NCBI GenBank assembly: GCA_052038315.1
Contig: JBQGCF010000359.1
Location: 1 to 14,969, forward strand
DNA: 14,969 nucleotides
Direction: 5' to 3'
Origin: Iamia sp052038315
GTDB lineage: Bacteria > Actinomycetota > Acidimicrobiia > Acidimicrobiales > Iamiaceae
Part shown: piece by piece, positions 7,938-14,969 of the stretch
How the letters are laid out: the number at the start of each line of letters is the position of its first letter
How positions within the stretch are numbered: the stretch's first letter is position 1
The notes under the pieces: generated by a model
Databases searched by the model: none
The model's input: only the letters and a program-made list of their open reading frames with translations
What the model was told of the DNA's origin: nothing
Position numbers and translations under genes: made by a program

Positions 7938-9179
7938 CTAGAACATCGTGGCGCAGTGGGGGGCGCGCCCGGTGCGGAAGAGGGCGTCGGCCGCGGCCAG
8001 GGCGCCGGGTCGCTCCTCGGCGACCCGGCCGACCCGGGCCAGCTGCGACGGGGCCACGCCGCCGAGGGCGATGGCGCCCAGCTCCTCGGCGCCGAGGACG
8101 AGGTCCGGCGTCGTGGCCACGGCGGTGACGGCGCCCTCGCCGGAGCCGTCGGCGTCGATGGCGAAGCGACCGCCCGAGGCGGGCCGGAAGGGGTCGACGA
8201 CCTCGACCACGAGGCGACCCGACGCTCCCCAGCGCCGGGGCCCGAGGGCGGCGGGCACGTCGAGGATGCGGAGCCAGAGCCAGTCGGACAGGTCCGAGGT
8301 GCGGACCCGGCGGGGATCGGCCACCGCCCACGGCAGCGGGTCGTCGACGGCGACGTGGAGGGCGTCGACCTCCACCGACAGGTCGACGTCGATCACACCG
8401 CGCCACAGGGCGAGCTGGACGGCGTCGTCGACGGCGGCCATGTCCTCGACGACGACCCGGCTGGACGGGAGCCGGTCGCGCCAGTCGAAGGCGATGCGGT
8501 AGGTGGCCCAGCCGTCGACCCGGTCGTCGGCGCCGAGGTGGGCCAGCACGAACAGGGCGGAGCCGCCGTCACGGTCGTGGGGCCGGTCGAGGAAGACGTG
8601 CGTCTCCCACCACCCCGCCGACCGGTGCACCCACCCCGGACGGCCCGGCCGGATGCGCTCGTAGGCGTCGGGCAGGACGGCCCGGGCCTCGTCCAGGGTG
8701 AGGATGCGCAGCCGGCCGTCGGCCCCCGGCGCGTCGGGCCGGAACCGGCTGTGGCCCACGGCGAGGCGCGGGCGCACGCCCCGGGCCGCCCGCCCGTAGG
8801 CGTCGCGGCCGTAGATCAGCGCCTCGGAGGCGGTGAGGACGGCGACCGGCTCGGGCCCGGCGGCCACGTCGTCGAGCTGCCGCCGCATCAGCTCGGTGAG
8901 GATGCCGCGGCGCCGGTGCGTCGACGCCACGCCCACCATGGTCACGCCGGCGGCGCCGATCGTCGCACCGCCGGGGAGCGTGACGTCCATCGTGTAGGCG
9001 CCGGTGGCCCCGACCCACTCGTCGCCGTCGAGGGCGCCGAGGCTGCGGGCCGGCTCCCACGTCGTGCGGTTGTCCTCGACCTGCTCGGGGATGGGCGCCG
9101 GGTGGCCGAAGCCCCGCCACACGGGGCGGAAGAAGGCGTCCATCTCGTCCGGCTCGGGGGCGCGGTAGATCAGCTCCAC
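7938..9179 (-). CDS. eis: Eis-family GNAT N-acetyltransferase
   Basis: A 413-residue acetyltransferase of the Eis (enhanced intracellular survival) family, close to the ~400 residues of the M. tuberculosis enzyme. The acetyl-CoA binding stretch VGVASTHRRRGI is at 82-93. ASEALIYGR (118-126) contains Tyr123, matching catalytic Tyr126 of the mycobacterial protein. The middle carries a DPLPWAVADPRRV...WLWLRILDVPAAL region typical of the family's second domain, and the protein ends in Phe, whose carboxylate is the catalytic base in Eis. Family members acetylate aminoglycosides at several positions and protein lysines. The substrate here is unproven, so the symbol denotes family rather than orthology. 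It is transcribed after the kinase gene with a 48-bp gap and has its own leaderless-type -10 before GTG 9179. Confidence 0.85.
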   Translation of the reverse strand: MELIYRAPEPDEMDAFFRPVWRGFGHPAPIPEQVEDNRTTWEPARSLGALDGDEWVGATGAYTMDVTLPGGATIGAAGVTMVGVASTHRRRGILTELMRRQLDDVAAGPEPVAVLTASEALIYGRDAYGRAARGVRPRLAVGHSRFRPDAPGADGRLRILTLDEARAVLPDAYERIRPGRPGWVHRSAGWWETHVFLDRPHDRDGGSALFVLAHLGADDRVDGWATYRIAFDWRDRLPSSRVVVEDMAAVDDAVQLALWRGVIDVDLSVEVDALHVAVDDPLPWAVADPRRVRTSDLSDWLWLRILDVPAALGPRRWGASGRLVVEVVDPFRPASGGRFAIDADGSGEGAVTAVATTPDLVLGAEELGAIALGGVAPSQLARVGRVAEERPGALAAADALFRTGRAPHCATMF

Positions 9180-9185
9180 CCGGTC

Positions 9186-9191
9186 AGCATG
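9186..9191 (-). promoter_or_regulatory. Candidate -10 of the Eis-like gene (leaderless)
   Basis: The minus strand reads CATGCT, a one-mismatch fit to TAnnnT, ending six nucleotides before the GTG at 9179. No Shine-Dalgarno sequence lies in the gap. The gene may thus have its own start in addition to read-through from the kinase gene. Confidence 0.3.
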
Positions 9192-9227
9192 GCCTCCGGC
9201 CGCCGGTCCGGCCGCGTGGGTTCCGGC

Positions 9228-10883
9228 TCAGGCGCAGCTGAGGACGATGTCGGTCAGCTCGGGCGGGAGCTCGGAGCCGGTCATCTCCTGCTCCAGCGCC
9301 TGGAGCTCCTCCTCGGTGTACACCTGGGCCAGCTCGTCGACGATGCAGGTGCACTGCTCCTCGGTGCCGCCCCCGCCGACGCAGCTGTCGATGAAGGTCG
9401 AGCGCGTCGCCTCCGAGAAGCCCCCGCCGGAGCCGGCGGTGGTCGTGGTCTCGGCGACCGTCGTGGTCGTCTCGCCGGCGGTGGTCGACGAGCCCTGCTC
9501 CCCCGTGGTCGTGCTCTCGCGCGCCTCGGTGGTGGTCGTCGTGCCGGACGAGGACGAGTCGCCGCCCCCGGCCACCGCGGCGATGGCGATGATCACCGCC
9601 ACCACGACGAGGGCGATGACGGCGGCGATGGCGATGATCTTGCCGGCGTTGCTCGAGTCGTCGCCGGCCGGCTGCTGGCCGTAGCCGTAGGCGCCGGACT
9701 GCGGGCCGTAGGACCCCGTGCCCGGGCTCTGGGCGTAGCCGCCGGTCGTGCCGTAGGTCCCCGACTGCTGGCCGTAGCCGGACTGGGGGGCGGGCGTGCC
9801 CTGGCCCCACTGCTGCTGCGGCGCCGGGGTGCCCTGGGCGTAGCCCTGCTGGCCGTAGGCCGGCTGCGGGGGCGGCGTGGCGGTGGGCGACGACGGACCG
9901 GGCGTGACCGTGGTGGCCTCGCCGGCCGCGGCGCCGGCGGCAGCACCCCCGAGGGCGGCCGCCCCGGCGGCGATGGCGGCAGCGGGCAGGCCCGGCTCCA
10001 TGTCGGGGTCGGTGTGCAGCGGCGCCGAGGCGATGCCGTTCTGCTCCTGGATGTGCTGGGCCCACTGGGCCACCTCGAGGGCCGACGCCGGCCGCTTCTC
10101 CGGGTCCTTGTCCATCAGGGTGTGGATCAGGAGCTGGAGGGGCTCGGGGATGCCGTGCTCGGTGAGCGACGGCGGGTCCTCGGTGTTGACCCGGTACATG
10201 ATCGCCACGACCGACTCGTCGGCCTCCTTGACGAACGGGGTCTTGCCGGTGGCGACGGCGCAGAGCATGGCGCCGAGGGCGTAGATGTCGCTCGCCGCGC
10301 TGGCCCGGGCGCCGCGCAGGACCTCGGGGGCGGTGTAGGCGACCGTGCCGGTGATGACGCCGGTGGCGGTGCGCTGGGTGTCGCCGAAGCGGGCGATGCC
10401 GAAGTCGGCGAGCTTGTAGTCGCCGATCCGGGAGGTCAGGACGTTGGCCGGCTTGATGTCCCGGTGGAGGATCCCGGCCTGGTGGGCCGCACCCAGGGCG
10501 TCGCACATCTGGACCGTGACCCGCAGGACCTCCTCCCACGGCGCCGGCCCGTGGTCGGCCAGCTTGGCCTGGAGCGAGCCCGACGGGAGGTTCTCCATGG
10601 CCAGGAAGGGCAGGCCCTCCTCGGTCTGGCCGGCGTCGTACACGGTCACGACGTGGGGGTGCCACGACAGCGAGCCGATCGCCTGGCACTCGGCCTCGAA
10701 GCGGCGCTTGGCGTCCTCGTCGGACGGGTCGACGTTGGTCAGCACCTTCAGGGCGACCGTGCGCCGCAGCTTGGGCTGGTTGGCCCGGTACACGACCGCG
10801 AAGCCGCCACGTCCCAGCTCGCGCTCGACCTCGTACCCGGGGATCGACACGCCTCCCTTGGAGAGGCTCGGTCCGTCACTCAT
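9228..10883 (-). CDS. PknB-like transmembrane Ser/Thr protein kinase
   Basis: A 551-residue Hanks-type kinase with an intact catalytic domain at about 15-280. It has a glycine loop GRGGFAV (24-30), ATP lysine K46 in VALK, catalytic HRDIKPAN (140-147, Asp142), DFG (160-162) and APE (185-187), with an activation loop rich in Thr (e.g. 170-180). Residues ~290-412 are a low-complexity linker, first Ala-rich, then Gln/Gly/Tyr/Pro-rich with GTPAPQ repeated at 351 and 362. One membrane segment follows (about 415-438). The outer part is Thr-rich (443-485) and ends in a small domain with Cys at 501, 511, 513 and 550 instead of PASTA repeats. ATG 10883 has GGAAGGG 7 nt upstream. It is divergent from a small membrane protein gene and is followed by the eis-like gene. 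Confidence 0.92.
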   Translation of the reverse strand: MSDGPSLSKGGVSIPGYEVERELGRGGFAVVYRANQPKLRRTVALKVLTNVDPSDEDAKRRFEAECQAIGSLSWHPHVVTVYDAGQTEEGLPFLAMENLPSGSLQAKLADHGPAPWEEVLRVTVQMCDALGAAHQAGILHRDIKPANVLTSRIGDYKLADFGIARFGDTQRTATGVITGTVAYTAPEVLRGARASAASDIYALGAMLCAVATGKTPFVKEADESVVAIMYRVNTEDPPSLTEHGIPEPLQLLIHTLMDKDPEKRPASALEVAQWAQHIQEQNGIASAPLHTDPDMEPGLPAAAIAAGAAALGGAAAGAAAGEATTVTPGPSSPTATPPPQPAYGQQGYAQGTPAPQQQWGQGTPAPQSGYGQQSGTYGTTGGYAQSPGTGSYGPQSGAYGYGQQPAGDDSSNAGKIIAIAAVIALVVVAVIIAIAAVAGGGDSSSSGTTTTTEARESTTTGEQGSSTTAGETTTTVAETTTTAGSGGGFSEATRSTFIDSCVGGGGTEEQCTCIVDELAQVYTEEELQALEQEMTGSELPPELTDIVLSCA

Positions 10884-10890
10884 CTCGTGA

Positions 10891-10927
10891 CCCTTCCATC
10901 AGTCCGGGGCGATGCTAGGCGCACCTA
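10891..10927 (-). promoter_or_regulatory. Kinase gene promoter, leader and ribosome binding site
   Basis: On the minus strand a -10-like TAGCAT (10917-10912) precedes a leader of roughly 22 nt, ending in GGAAGGG (10897-10891) seven nucleotides before the ATG. An imperfect palindrome TAGG-CGCA-CCTA (10916-10927) touches the upstream edge of the -10 and could be an operator. No good -35 was found. Confidence 0.4.
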
Positions 10928-10954
10928 CCGCCCCGGCCGGCCCCTCGTGCCCCC

Positions 10955-10975
10955 GGTGGGGCCGGGTCCCCCACC
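10955..10975. promoter_or_regulatory. Perfect inverted repeat in divergent promoter gap
   Basis: GGTGGGG (10955-10961) and CCCCACC (10969-10975) are perfect reverse complements separated by 7 nt. The centre lies about 34 bp upstream of the start codon at 10999, over the expected -35 region of that gene. It may be a regulator site. Local composition (C/G runs) makes a chance origin possible. Confidence 0.25.
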
Positions 10976-10985
10976 CCCCTGCCGG

Positions 10986-10991
10986 TAGGTT
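10986..10991 (+). promoter_or_regulatory. -10 element of small membrane protein gene (leaderless)
   Basis: TAGGTT fits TAnnnT and ends seven nucleotides before the ATG at 10999, leaving no room for a ribosome binding site. The transcript would start at or near the ATG. Confidence 0.45.
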
Positions 10992-10998
10992 CGGGGCC

Positions 10999-11508
10999 AT
11001 GGCTGACGTGGCGTCGTGGGCCTCGTGCGTCGGGGCGTGGCTCCTCGTCGGCGGCGCGGCCCACCAGGCGGCCCTCGACCTGCGGGCCGAGCAGGACCTC
11101 AGCGAGCGCTTCGACGCCGCCCGGCGCGCCGGCGACCAGGCCGAGCCGGTGTCCCGCTGGTGGCTGCTGCTGCCGCCCGCCTACATCGCCAAGCGCCACC
11201 GCCGGGCCGAGGAGCAGCAGCGGGAGGTCGTGCTCGGCTTCGAGGAGGACGAGCACCTCCGGCTGATCCGCTACCTCAACCAGGCGTTCGGCTGGGTGGT
11301 GGTCGGCATGGGCGCCCTCCTCCTCGCCGTCGCTGCGACCGTCGACCTCGGCGACGCCATGGGCTGGTCCGGTCGCGTCACCGCCGCTGCGGTCGCCGTG
11401 GCTGCCGCGCTGGCGTTCACCACCATCGCCGGCCAGACCCGCCGCACCGACCGGAGCCACGAGGAGTGGCGCCGCCTCCGCGCCGAACGAGAGGCCGAGG
11501 ACGGCTAG
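10999..11508 (+). CDS. Small membrane protein of unknown function
   Basis: A 169-residue protein not recognised as a named family. It has a moderately hydrophobic N-terminus (about 5-24) and a long charged region (25-85) containing a short hydrophobic WWLLLPPAYIAKRH. Two clear membrane segments follow, near 96-116 and 127-147, before a basic/acidic C-terminal tail. The start is ATG 10999, chosen over an upstream ATG at 10912 because a TAGGTT -10 element lies 7 nt before it and the upstream codons are non-coding in character. It is divergent from the Ser/Thr kinase, separated by 115 bp, so co-regulation or a membrane partnership with the kinase is possible but unproven. Its TAG overlaps the TAG of gatB on the other strand. 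Confidence 0.75.
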   Translation: MADVASWASCVGAWLLVGGAAHQAALDLRAEQDLSERFDAARRAGDQAEPVSRWWLLLPPAYIAKRHRRAEEQQREVVLGFEEDEHLRLIRYLNQAFGWVVVGMGALLLAVAATVDLGDAMGWSGRVTAAAVAVAAALAFTTIAGQTRRTDRSHEEWRRLRAEREAEDG

Positions 11509-12989
11509 AGACCGGCCTTGGACCTCAGGAGGGCGGTGACCGCCTTGCCGTCGGCCTGGCCCTTGCTGGCCCGCATGACCTGGCCGACGAAGAAGCCGGT
11601 CAGCTTGCCCTGGGCCTTGGCGTCGCCGTCGACGAACTGCTGCCACTCGTCGGGGTGGGCATCGATGACCGACTGGACCATCGCCTCCAGGGCGCCGGTG
11701 TCCATGGCCTCGAACCCCTTCTCGGCGGCGATCTCCTCCGGCGTGGCCGACGAGGTGACCATCTCGCCCAGCACCGTCTTGGCCTGTGTGGCGGTCAGGG
11801 CGCCGCCCGTCTCCAGGGCGATCAGGGCCGCCAGCCGGTCGGCGGACACCGAGGCGCCGCCCTCGACCGAGAGGTTCTGGCTGACGTGGACGAGCACGCG
11901 GCCGGCGTCGGCCCCGGCCTCGATGGCCGCCAGGGCCTGGTCGTCCTGGCCCCGCTCGACGATCAGGGCGACCGTCTCGTCCGGCAGGGCCACCCCCGCC
12001 GCCGTGGCCAGGGCGTCGCGCCGGGCGGCCGGCATCGGGGGCAGGGCTGCGCCGATCGCCTCGACCCACTCGGGGCTCGGGTCGACCGGCACCAGGTCGG
12101 GCTCGGGGAAGTACCGGTAGTCGTCGGCCTCCTCCTTCGAGCGCATCTTCGACGTGCGCCCCGACTCCTCGTCCCAGTGCCGCGTCTGCTGCTCGACGGT
12201 GCCGCCCTCGGAGAGGAGCTGGGCCTGGCGGGCCGCCTCGTACTCGATGGCCCGGCCGAGGCTGCGGATCGAGTTGAGGTTCTTGATCTCGCAGCGGGTG
12301 CCCAGGGCGTCCGAGCCGACGGGGCGGACCGAGACGTTGGCGTCGACCCGCAGCGAGCCCTCCTCCATCTTCCCGTCGCTCACGCCGGCGGCGACGAGGA
12401 TCGCCCGCAGCTCGGTGACGTACTGCCGGGCCTGGTCCGGGGTGCGGACGTGGGGCCGGGACACGATCTCCAGCAGCGGCACGCCGGCCCGGTTGTAGTC
12501 GATGATCGAGTGGTCGGCGCCGGTGATGCGGCCGTCGCCACCGACGTGGGTGGACTTGCCCGTGTCCTCCTCGAGGTGGGCCCGCTCCAACCCCACGACG
12601 TGGCCGCCGGGCAGCCGCACCGAGCCCTCGGACACGATCGGCAGGTCGTACTGCGAGATCTGGAAGTCCTTCGGCATGTCCGGGTAGAAGTAGTTCTTCC
12701 GGCTGAAGACGCTGCGCCGCACCTCGCCACCGGTGGCCAGGCCGAAGCGGATGGCCAGCTCGACGGCCTTCTCGTTCACCACCGGGAGGGTGCCGGGGAG
12801 GCCGAGGGTCACGGGGTCGACGTTGGTGTTGGGCTCGTCGCCGAAGCGGTTGGGCGCGGCCGAGAACATCTTGGTGGCGGTGGCCAGCTCGGCGTGGACC
12901 TCGAGCCCGCAGACCAGCTCGTAGGTGGTGCCCCCGGCCTCGACGGTGTGGACCTCGTCGGAGTCGACGGTCGTGAAGATCGCGGTCAT
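11505..12989 (-). CDS. gatB: Asp/Glu-tRNA(Asn/Gln) amidotransferase subunit B
   Basis: A 494-residue GatB, the tRNA-binding and kinase-like subunit that phosphorylates the misacylated Glu (or Asp) before amidation. Family hallmarks appear in order: GLEVHAEL (28-35), YPDMPKDFQISQYD (102-115), HLEEDTGKS (138-146), DYNRAGVPLLEIVS (164-177), EGSLRVDANVSVR near 218-230, EIKNLNSIRSL, and YRYFPEPDL. The GatB/YqeY helical tail domain occupies about the last 150 residues. The ATG at 12989 overlaps the gatA stop (ATGA). It carries a ~20-residue N-terminal extension before the first conserved motif. It is the last gene of gatCAB, and its stop overlaps that of the convergent membrane protein gene, leaving no intergenic terminator. 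Confidence 0.97.
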   Translation of the reverse strand: MTAIFTTVDSDEVHTVEAGGTTYELVCGLEVHAELATATKMFSAAPNRFGDEPNTNVDPVTLGLPGTLPVVNEKAVELAIRFGLATGGEVRRSVFSRKNYFYPDMPKDFQISQYDLPIVSEGSVRLPGGHVVGLERAHLEEDTGKSTHVGGDGRITGADHSIIDYNRAGVPLLEIVSRPHVRTPDQARQYVTELRAILVAAGVSDGKMEEGSLRVDANVSVRPVGSDALGTRCEIKNLNSIRSLGRAIEYEAARQAQLLSEGGTVEQQTRHWDEESGRTSKMRSKEEADDYRYFPEPDLVPVDPSPEWVEAIGAALPPMPAARRDALATAAGVALPDETVALIVERGQDDQALAAIEAGADAGRVLVHVSQNLSVEGGASVSADRLAALIALETGGALTATQAKTVLGEMVTSSATPEEIAAEKGFEAMDTGALEAMVQSVIDAHPDEWQQFVDGDAKAQGKLTGFFVGQVMRASKGQADGKAVTALLRSKAGL

Positions 12990-14419
12990 CGGGCCTCCTC
13001 GAGGACGCGAGCGGTGCGGAACAGGTCGACCTCGCCGAGGGCGGGCGCCATCACCTGGACGCCGACGGGCAGGCCGTCGGCCCCGGTGCCGAAGGGGATC
13101 GACAGGGCCGGGTCGCCCGACAGGTTCGACGGGATGGTGCAGACGTCGTTGAGGTACATGGTGAGCGGGTCGGCCGTCTTCTCCCCGATGGGGAAGGCGG
13201 TGGTGGGCGAGGTCGGCGACAGCAGCACGTCGACGTCCGCGTAGGCGGCGGCGAAGTCCCGGCAGATCAGGGTGCGCACCCGCTGGGCCTGGCCGTAGAA
13301 GGCGTCGTAGTAGCCGGCCGACAGGGCGTAGGTGCCGAGCATGATGCGCCGCTTGACCTCGGCCCCGAACCCGGCGGTGCGGGTGGCCACCATCATGTCG
13401 TGGGTGGTCGGGGCGTCGACCCGGAGGCCGTAGCGGACCCCGTCGAAGCGGGCCAGGTTGCTCGACGCCTCGGCCGGGGCGATCAGGTAGTAGGCCGACA
13501 GGCCGTAGATCACCGCCGGGACCGAGACCTCGCGGACCTCGGCGCCGGCCTTCTCCAGGGCCTCGGCCGCGGCCCGGACCCGGGCGGCCACGTCGGGGGC
13601 GATCCCCTCCATCTCCAGCATCTCGGTGACCAGGCCGACCCGCAGCCCCTCGACCCCCTCGTCGAGGCGGGCGACGTAGTCGGGCTGGGCGTCGGTGACC
13701 GAGGTGGCGTCCATCGGGTCGTGGCCCCCGACGACCTGGAGGGCCAGGGCGGCGTCGGCGACGGTGCGGCTGAAGGGGCCGATCTGGTCGAGGCTGGAGG
13801 CGAAGGCGACCAGCCCGTAGCGGCTGACCCGGCCGTAGGTGGGCTTGAGCCCGACCACGCCGCAGAGGGCGGCCGGCTGGCGGATCGAGCCGCCGGTGTC
13901 GGAGCCGAACGAGAGCGGGGCGAACCCGGCGGCCACCGCCGCGGCGCTGCCGCCCGACGAGCCGCCCGGGACCCGGCTGTGGTCGAGCGGGTTGCGGGTG
14001 GGGCCGAAGGCCGAGTTCTCGGTGGAGCTGCCCATGGCGAACTCGTCGAGGTTGGTCTTGCCCAGGACCACCGCACCCGAGGCCCGGAGCCTCTCGACGA
14101 CCGTGCCGTCGTAGGGCGGGATCCAGCCCTCGAGGATCTTGGAGGCGCACGTGGTCGGCACGCCCTCGGTGACCATGTTGTCCTTGAGGGCGACGGGCAC
14201 GCCGGCCAGCGGGCCCGGGTCCTCGCCGGCGGCGACCGCGGCGTCGACGGCGTCGGCCGCGGCCCGGGCGCCCTCGGCGTCGACGTGGAGGAAGGCGTGG
14301 ACGTCGCCGTCACCGGCCTCGATGGCGGCCAGGTGCTCGTCGACGAGCTGCCGGGCGGTCCACTGGCCGCCCTTCACCCCGGCGGCGATCTCGGTGGCGG
14401 AGATGAAGCTCGATGCCAT
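12986..14419 (-). CDS. gatA: Asp/Glu-tRNA(Asn/Gln) amidotransferase subunit A
   Basis: A 477-residue amidase-signature protein that releases ammonia from glutamine for tRNA amidation. The Ser-cisSer-Lys triad is intact: K79 in VALKDN, cis-Ser154 in PGGSSGGS and nucleophile Ser178 in GSDTGGSIRQP. These carry the same numbers as in S. aureus GatA, so the N-terminus is well placed. Its ATG at 14419 shares a base with the gatC TGA (TGATG), and its own TGA overlaps the gatB ATG. Presence of the complex implies that Gln-tRNA(Gln), and possibly Asn-tRNA(Asn), is made by the indirect transamidation route, as in most actinomycetes. Confidence 0.97.
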   Translation of the reverse strand: MASSFISATEIAAGVKGGQWTARQLVDEHLAAIEAGDGDVHAFLHVDAEGARAAADAVDAAVAAGEDPGPLAGVPVALKDNMVTEGVPTTCASKILEGWIPPYDGTVVERLRASGAVVLGKTNLDEFAMGSSTENSAFGPTRNPLDHSRVPGGSSGGSAAAVAAGFAPLSFGSDTGGSIRQPAALCGVVGLKPTYGRVSRYGLVAFASSLDQIGPFSRTVADAALALQVVGGHDPMDATSVTDAQPDYVARLDEGVEGLRVGLVTEMLEMEGIAPDVAARVRAAAEALEKAGAEVREVSVPAVIYGLSAYYLIAPAEASSNLARFDGVRYGLRVDAPTTHDMMVATRTAGFGAEVKRRIMLGTYALSAGYYDAFYGQAQRVRTLICRDFAAAYADVDVLLSPTSPTTAFPIGEKTADPLTMYLNDVCTIPSNLSGDPALSIPFGTGADGLPVGVQVMAPALGEVDLFRTARVLEEAR

Positions 14420-14721
14420 CAGGGGGCCTCGCCCAGGATCGGCGGGACCCGGAAGCGGCCGTCCTCGACCGACGGGGCCACGGCCAGGACGGTGGCCGGG
14501 TCCAGGGTGGGGCCGGGCACGTCGGGCCGGAACACGTTGGCCAGCGGCAGCGGGTGGGCGGTGGGCGGCACGTCGGCCAGGTCGAGGGCGGCGACGTCCT
14601 CGGCGTGCTCCAGCACCGCCGCCAGCTGGCCGGTGAAGGTCCCCAGCTCGTCGTCGCTCAGCTCCAACCGGGCCAGGCGGGCCACGTGGGCCACGTCGTC
14701 GCGGGTGATCCTCTCAGCCAT
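14419..14721 (-). CDS. gatC: Asp/Glu-tRNA(Asn/Gln) amidotransferase subunit C
   Basis: A 100-residue GatC, the small subunit that wraps around GatA and GatB and stabilises the complex. The N-terminal helix ITRDDVAHVARLARLELSDDE is the family signature, and the middle has the usual LADVPPTAHPLPL..N.FRPD segment. Length is normal (about 95-100). It is the first gene of gatCAB. The start is ATG 14721. There is no Shine-Dalgarno sequence; instead a TACCAT -10-like hexamer lies 7 nt upstream, so the operon mRNA may be leaderless. Confidence 0.95.
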   Translation of the reverse strand: MAERITRDDVAHVARLARLELSDDELGTFTGQLAAVLEHAEDVAALDLADVPPTAHPLPLANVFRPDVPGPTLDPATVLAVAPSVEDGRFRVPPILGEAP

Positions 14722-14728
14722 CGCGGCG

Positions 14729-14734
14729 ATGGTA
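14729..14734 (-). promoter_or_regulatory. -10 element of gatCAB (leaderless type)
   Basis: The minus strand reads TACCAT (TAnnnT), ending seven nucleotides before the gatC ATG. The expected -35 position falls in the hairpin 14745-14768. Confidence 0.45.
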
Positions 14735-14744
14735 GGCGGGGACC

Positions 14745-14768
14745 GGCGATCCCTCGAAGGGGATCGCC
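14745..14768 (-). terminator. Hairpin terminator between upstream gene and gatC
   Basis: A perfect 9-bp stem, GGCGATCCC (14745-14753) with GGGATCGCC (14760-14768), and a 6-nt loop. It begins 3 nt after the stop of the partial upstream gene (14772-14774). No T-tract follows, as is often the case in high-GC actinomycetes. It fills most of the 50-bp gap and also covers the presumed -35 region of the gatC promoter, so it could act as an operator instead. Confidence 0.45.
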
Positions 14769-14771
14769 CGA

Positions 14772-14969
14772 TCAGCCGGCGAAGTCGGCGGCGGCGTCGA
14801 GCGGCTCGGCCGGCAGGGCGGACGGGCGATCGGCGGCCAGGACCTGGACGACCACGTCGACGGCGCCGACGCAGATCGTGTCCGGGAAGGCCCGGGGCGC
14901 CGGGCGACGGGCCCCGCCGCTCCGCCCGGCCTCGAGGGTCAGCGCCGTCTGGTCGTAGCAGAGCCGGAC
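14772..14969 (-). CDS. Unidentified protein, C-terminal fragment (5' cut by window end)
   Basis: The last 65 codons of a minus-strand gene running off the right edge, ending in TGA at 14774-14772. Coding character is strong: nearly every third codon base is G or C (only CGT and GAT break this). The visible protein begins VRLCYDQTALTLEAG, has an Arg/Gly/Pro-rich stretch, then DTICVGAVDVVVQVLAADR, and ends PLDAAADFAG. The two cysteines about 30 residues apart could form a disulphide if it is secreted, but no domain is recognised and no function is assigned. It is transcribed in the direction of gatC but separated from it by a hairpin and a new -10 element, so it is probably a separate unit. Confidence 0.6.
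   Translation of the reverse strand, partial: VRLCYDQTALTLEAGRSGGARRPAPRAFPDTICVGAVDVVVQVLAADRPSALPAEPLDAAADFAG

Noticed and set aside
9197..9214. A 6-bp CGGCCG hairpin between the kinase and Eis-like genes as a terminator
   Set aside because: It is short, has no T-tract and lies in a GGCC-rich stretch where such hairpins arise by chance.
9430..9560. GTGGTGGTCGT-like repeats as a tandem DNA repeat or CRISPR-like array
   Set aside because: They encode the Thr-rich extracellular segment of the kinase (ACC/ACG codons). There are no regular spacers.
7956..10988. A plus-strand open frame of about 1010 codons running antisense across the Eis-like and kinase genes
   Set aside because: Stop codons are rare on the opposite strand of GC-rich genes. 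The translation is Gly/Arg/Val-rich low complexity with no motif, while the minus strand encodes two clear families.

Overview
The window is chromosomal DNA from a very high-GC bacterium (GC or CC/GG in nearly every third codon position). Several traits point to a high-GC actinomycetote, probably of the Acidimicrobiia (Iamia-like) type: a complete gatCAB operon, a transmembrane Ser/Thr protein kinase, an FHA/zinc-ribbon protein, a DUF2510-type membrane protein, an Eis-family acetyltransferase, and genes that seem to start right at the transcript 5' end. The lineage is inferred from gene content and composition; there is no rRNA or other marker to confirm it. No CRISPR array, tRNA, rRNA, IS element or phage structural gene was seen.

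Layout, left to right. (1) Positions 1-1108: the C-terminal part of an FHA/zinc-ribbon protein. It is preceded by a 75-nt pure C run that looks like an assembly artefact. (2) Positions 1105-2505: two divergent XRE-type repressors around a 158-bp regulatory gap holding a candidate palindromic operator. The rightward repressor is followed by an ImmA/IrrE-like zinc peptidase gene. (3) Positions 2538-7363: a tight five-gene operon of ATPase, ABC-2 permease, ATPase, ABC-2 permease and MATE exporter, with every junction overlapping by 1-4 nt. (4) Positions 7452-7937: a small DUF2510/two-TM protein. (5) Positions 10883-7938 (minus): a PknB-like membrane Ser/Thr kinase followed by an Eis-family N-acetyltransferase. 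(6) Positions 10999-11508: a small membrane protein divergent from the kinase. (7) Positions 14721-11505 (minus): gatC-gatA-gatB, the tRNA-dependent amidotransferase, with overlapping start and stop codons. (8) Positions 14772-14969 (minus): the C-terminal end of an unidentified gene that runs off the window.

Two organisational themes recur. All three convergent gene pairs end without any intergenic space, using TAG stops built on the self-complementary tetramer CTAG. Several genes have a TAnnnT-like -10 hexamer only 6-7 nt before the start codon, the geometry expected for leaderless mRNAs. The most system-like item is the XRE/XRE/ImmA-like module. Its two repressors have almost the same recognition helix, they face each other across a palindrome, and a candidate repressor-cleaving peptidase is translationally close to one of them.
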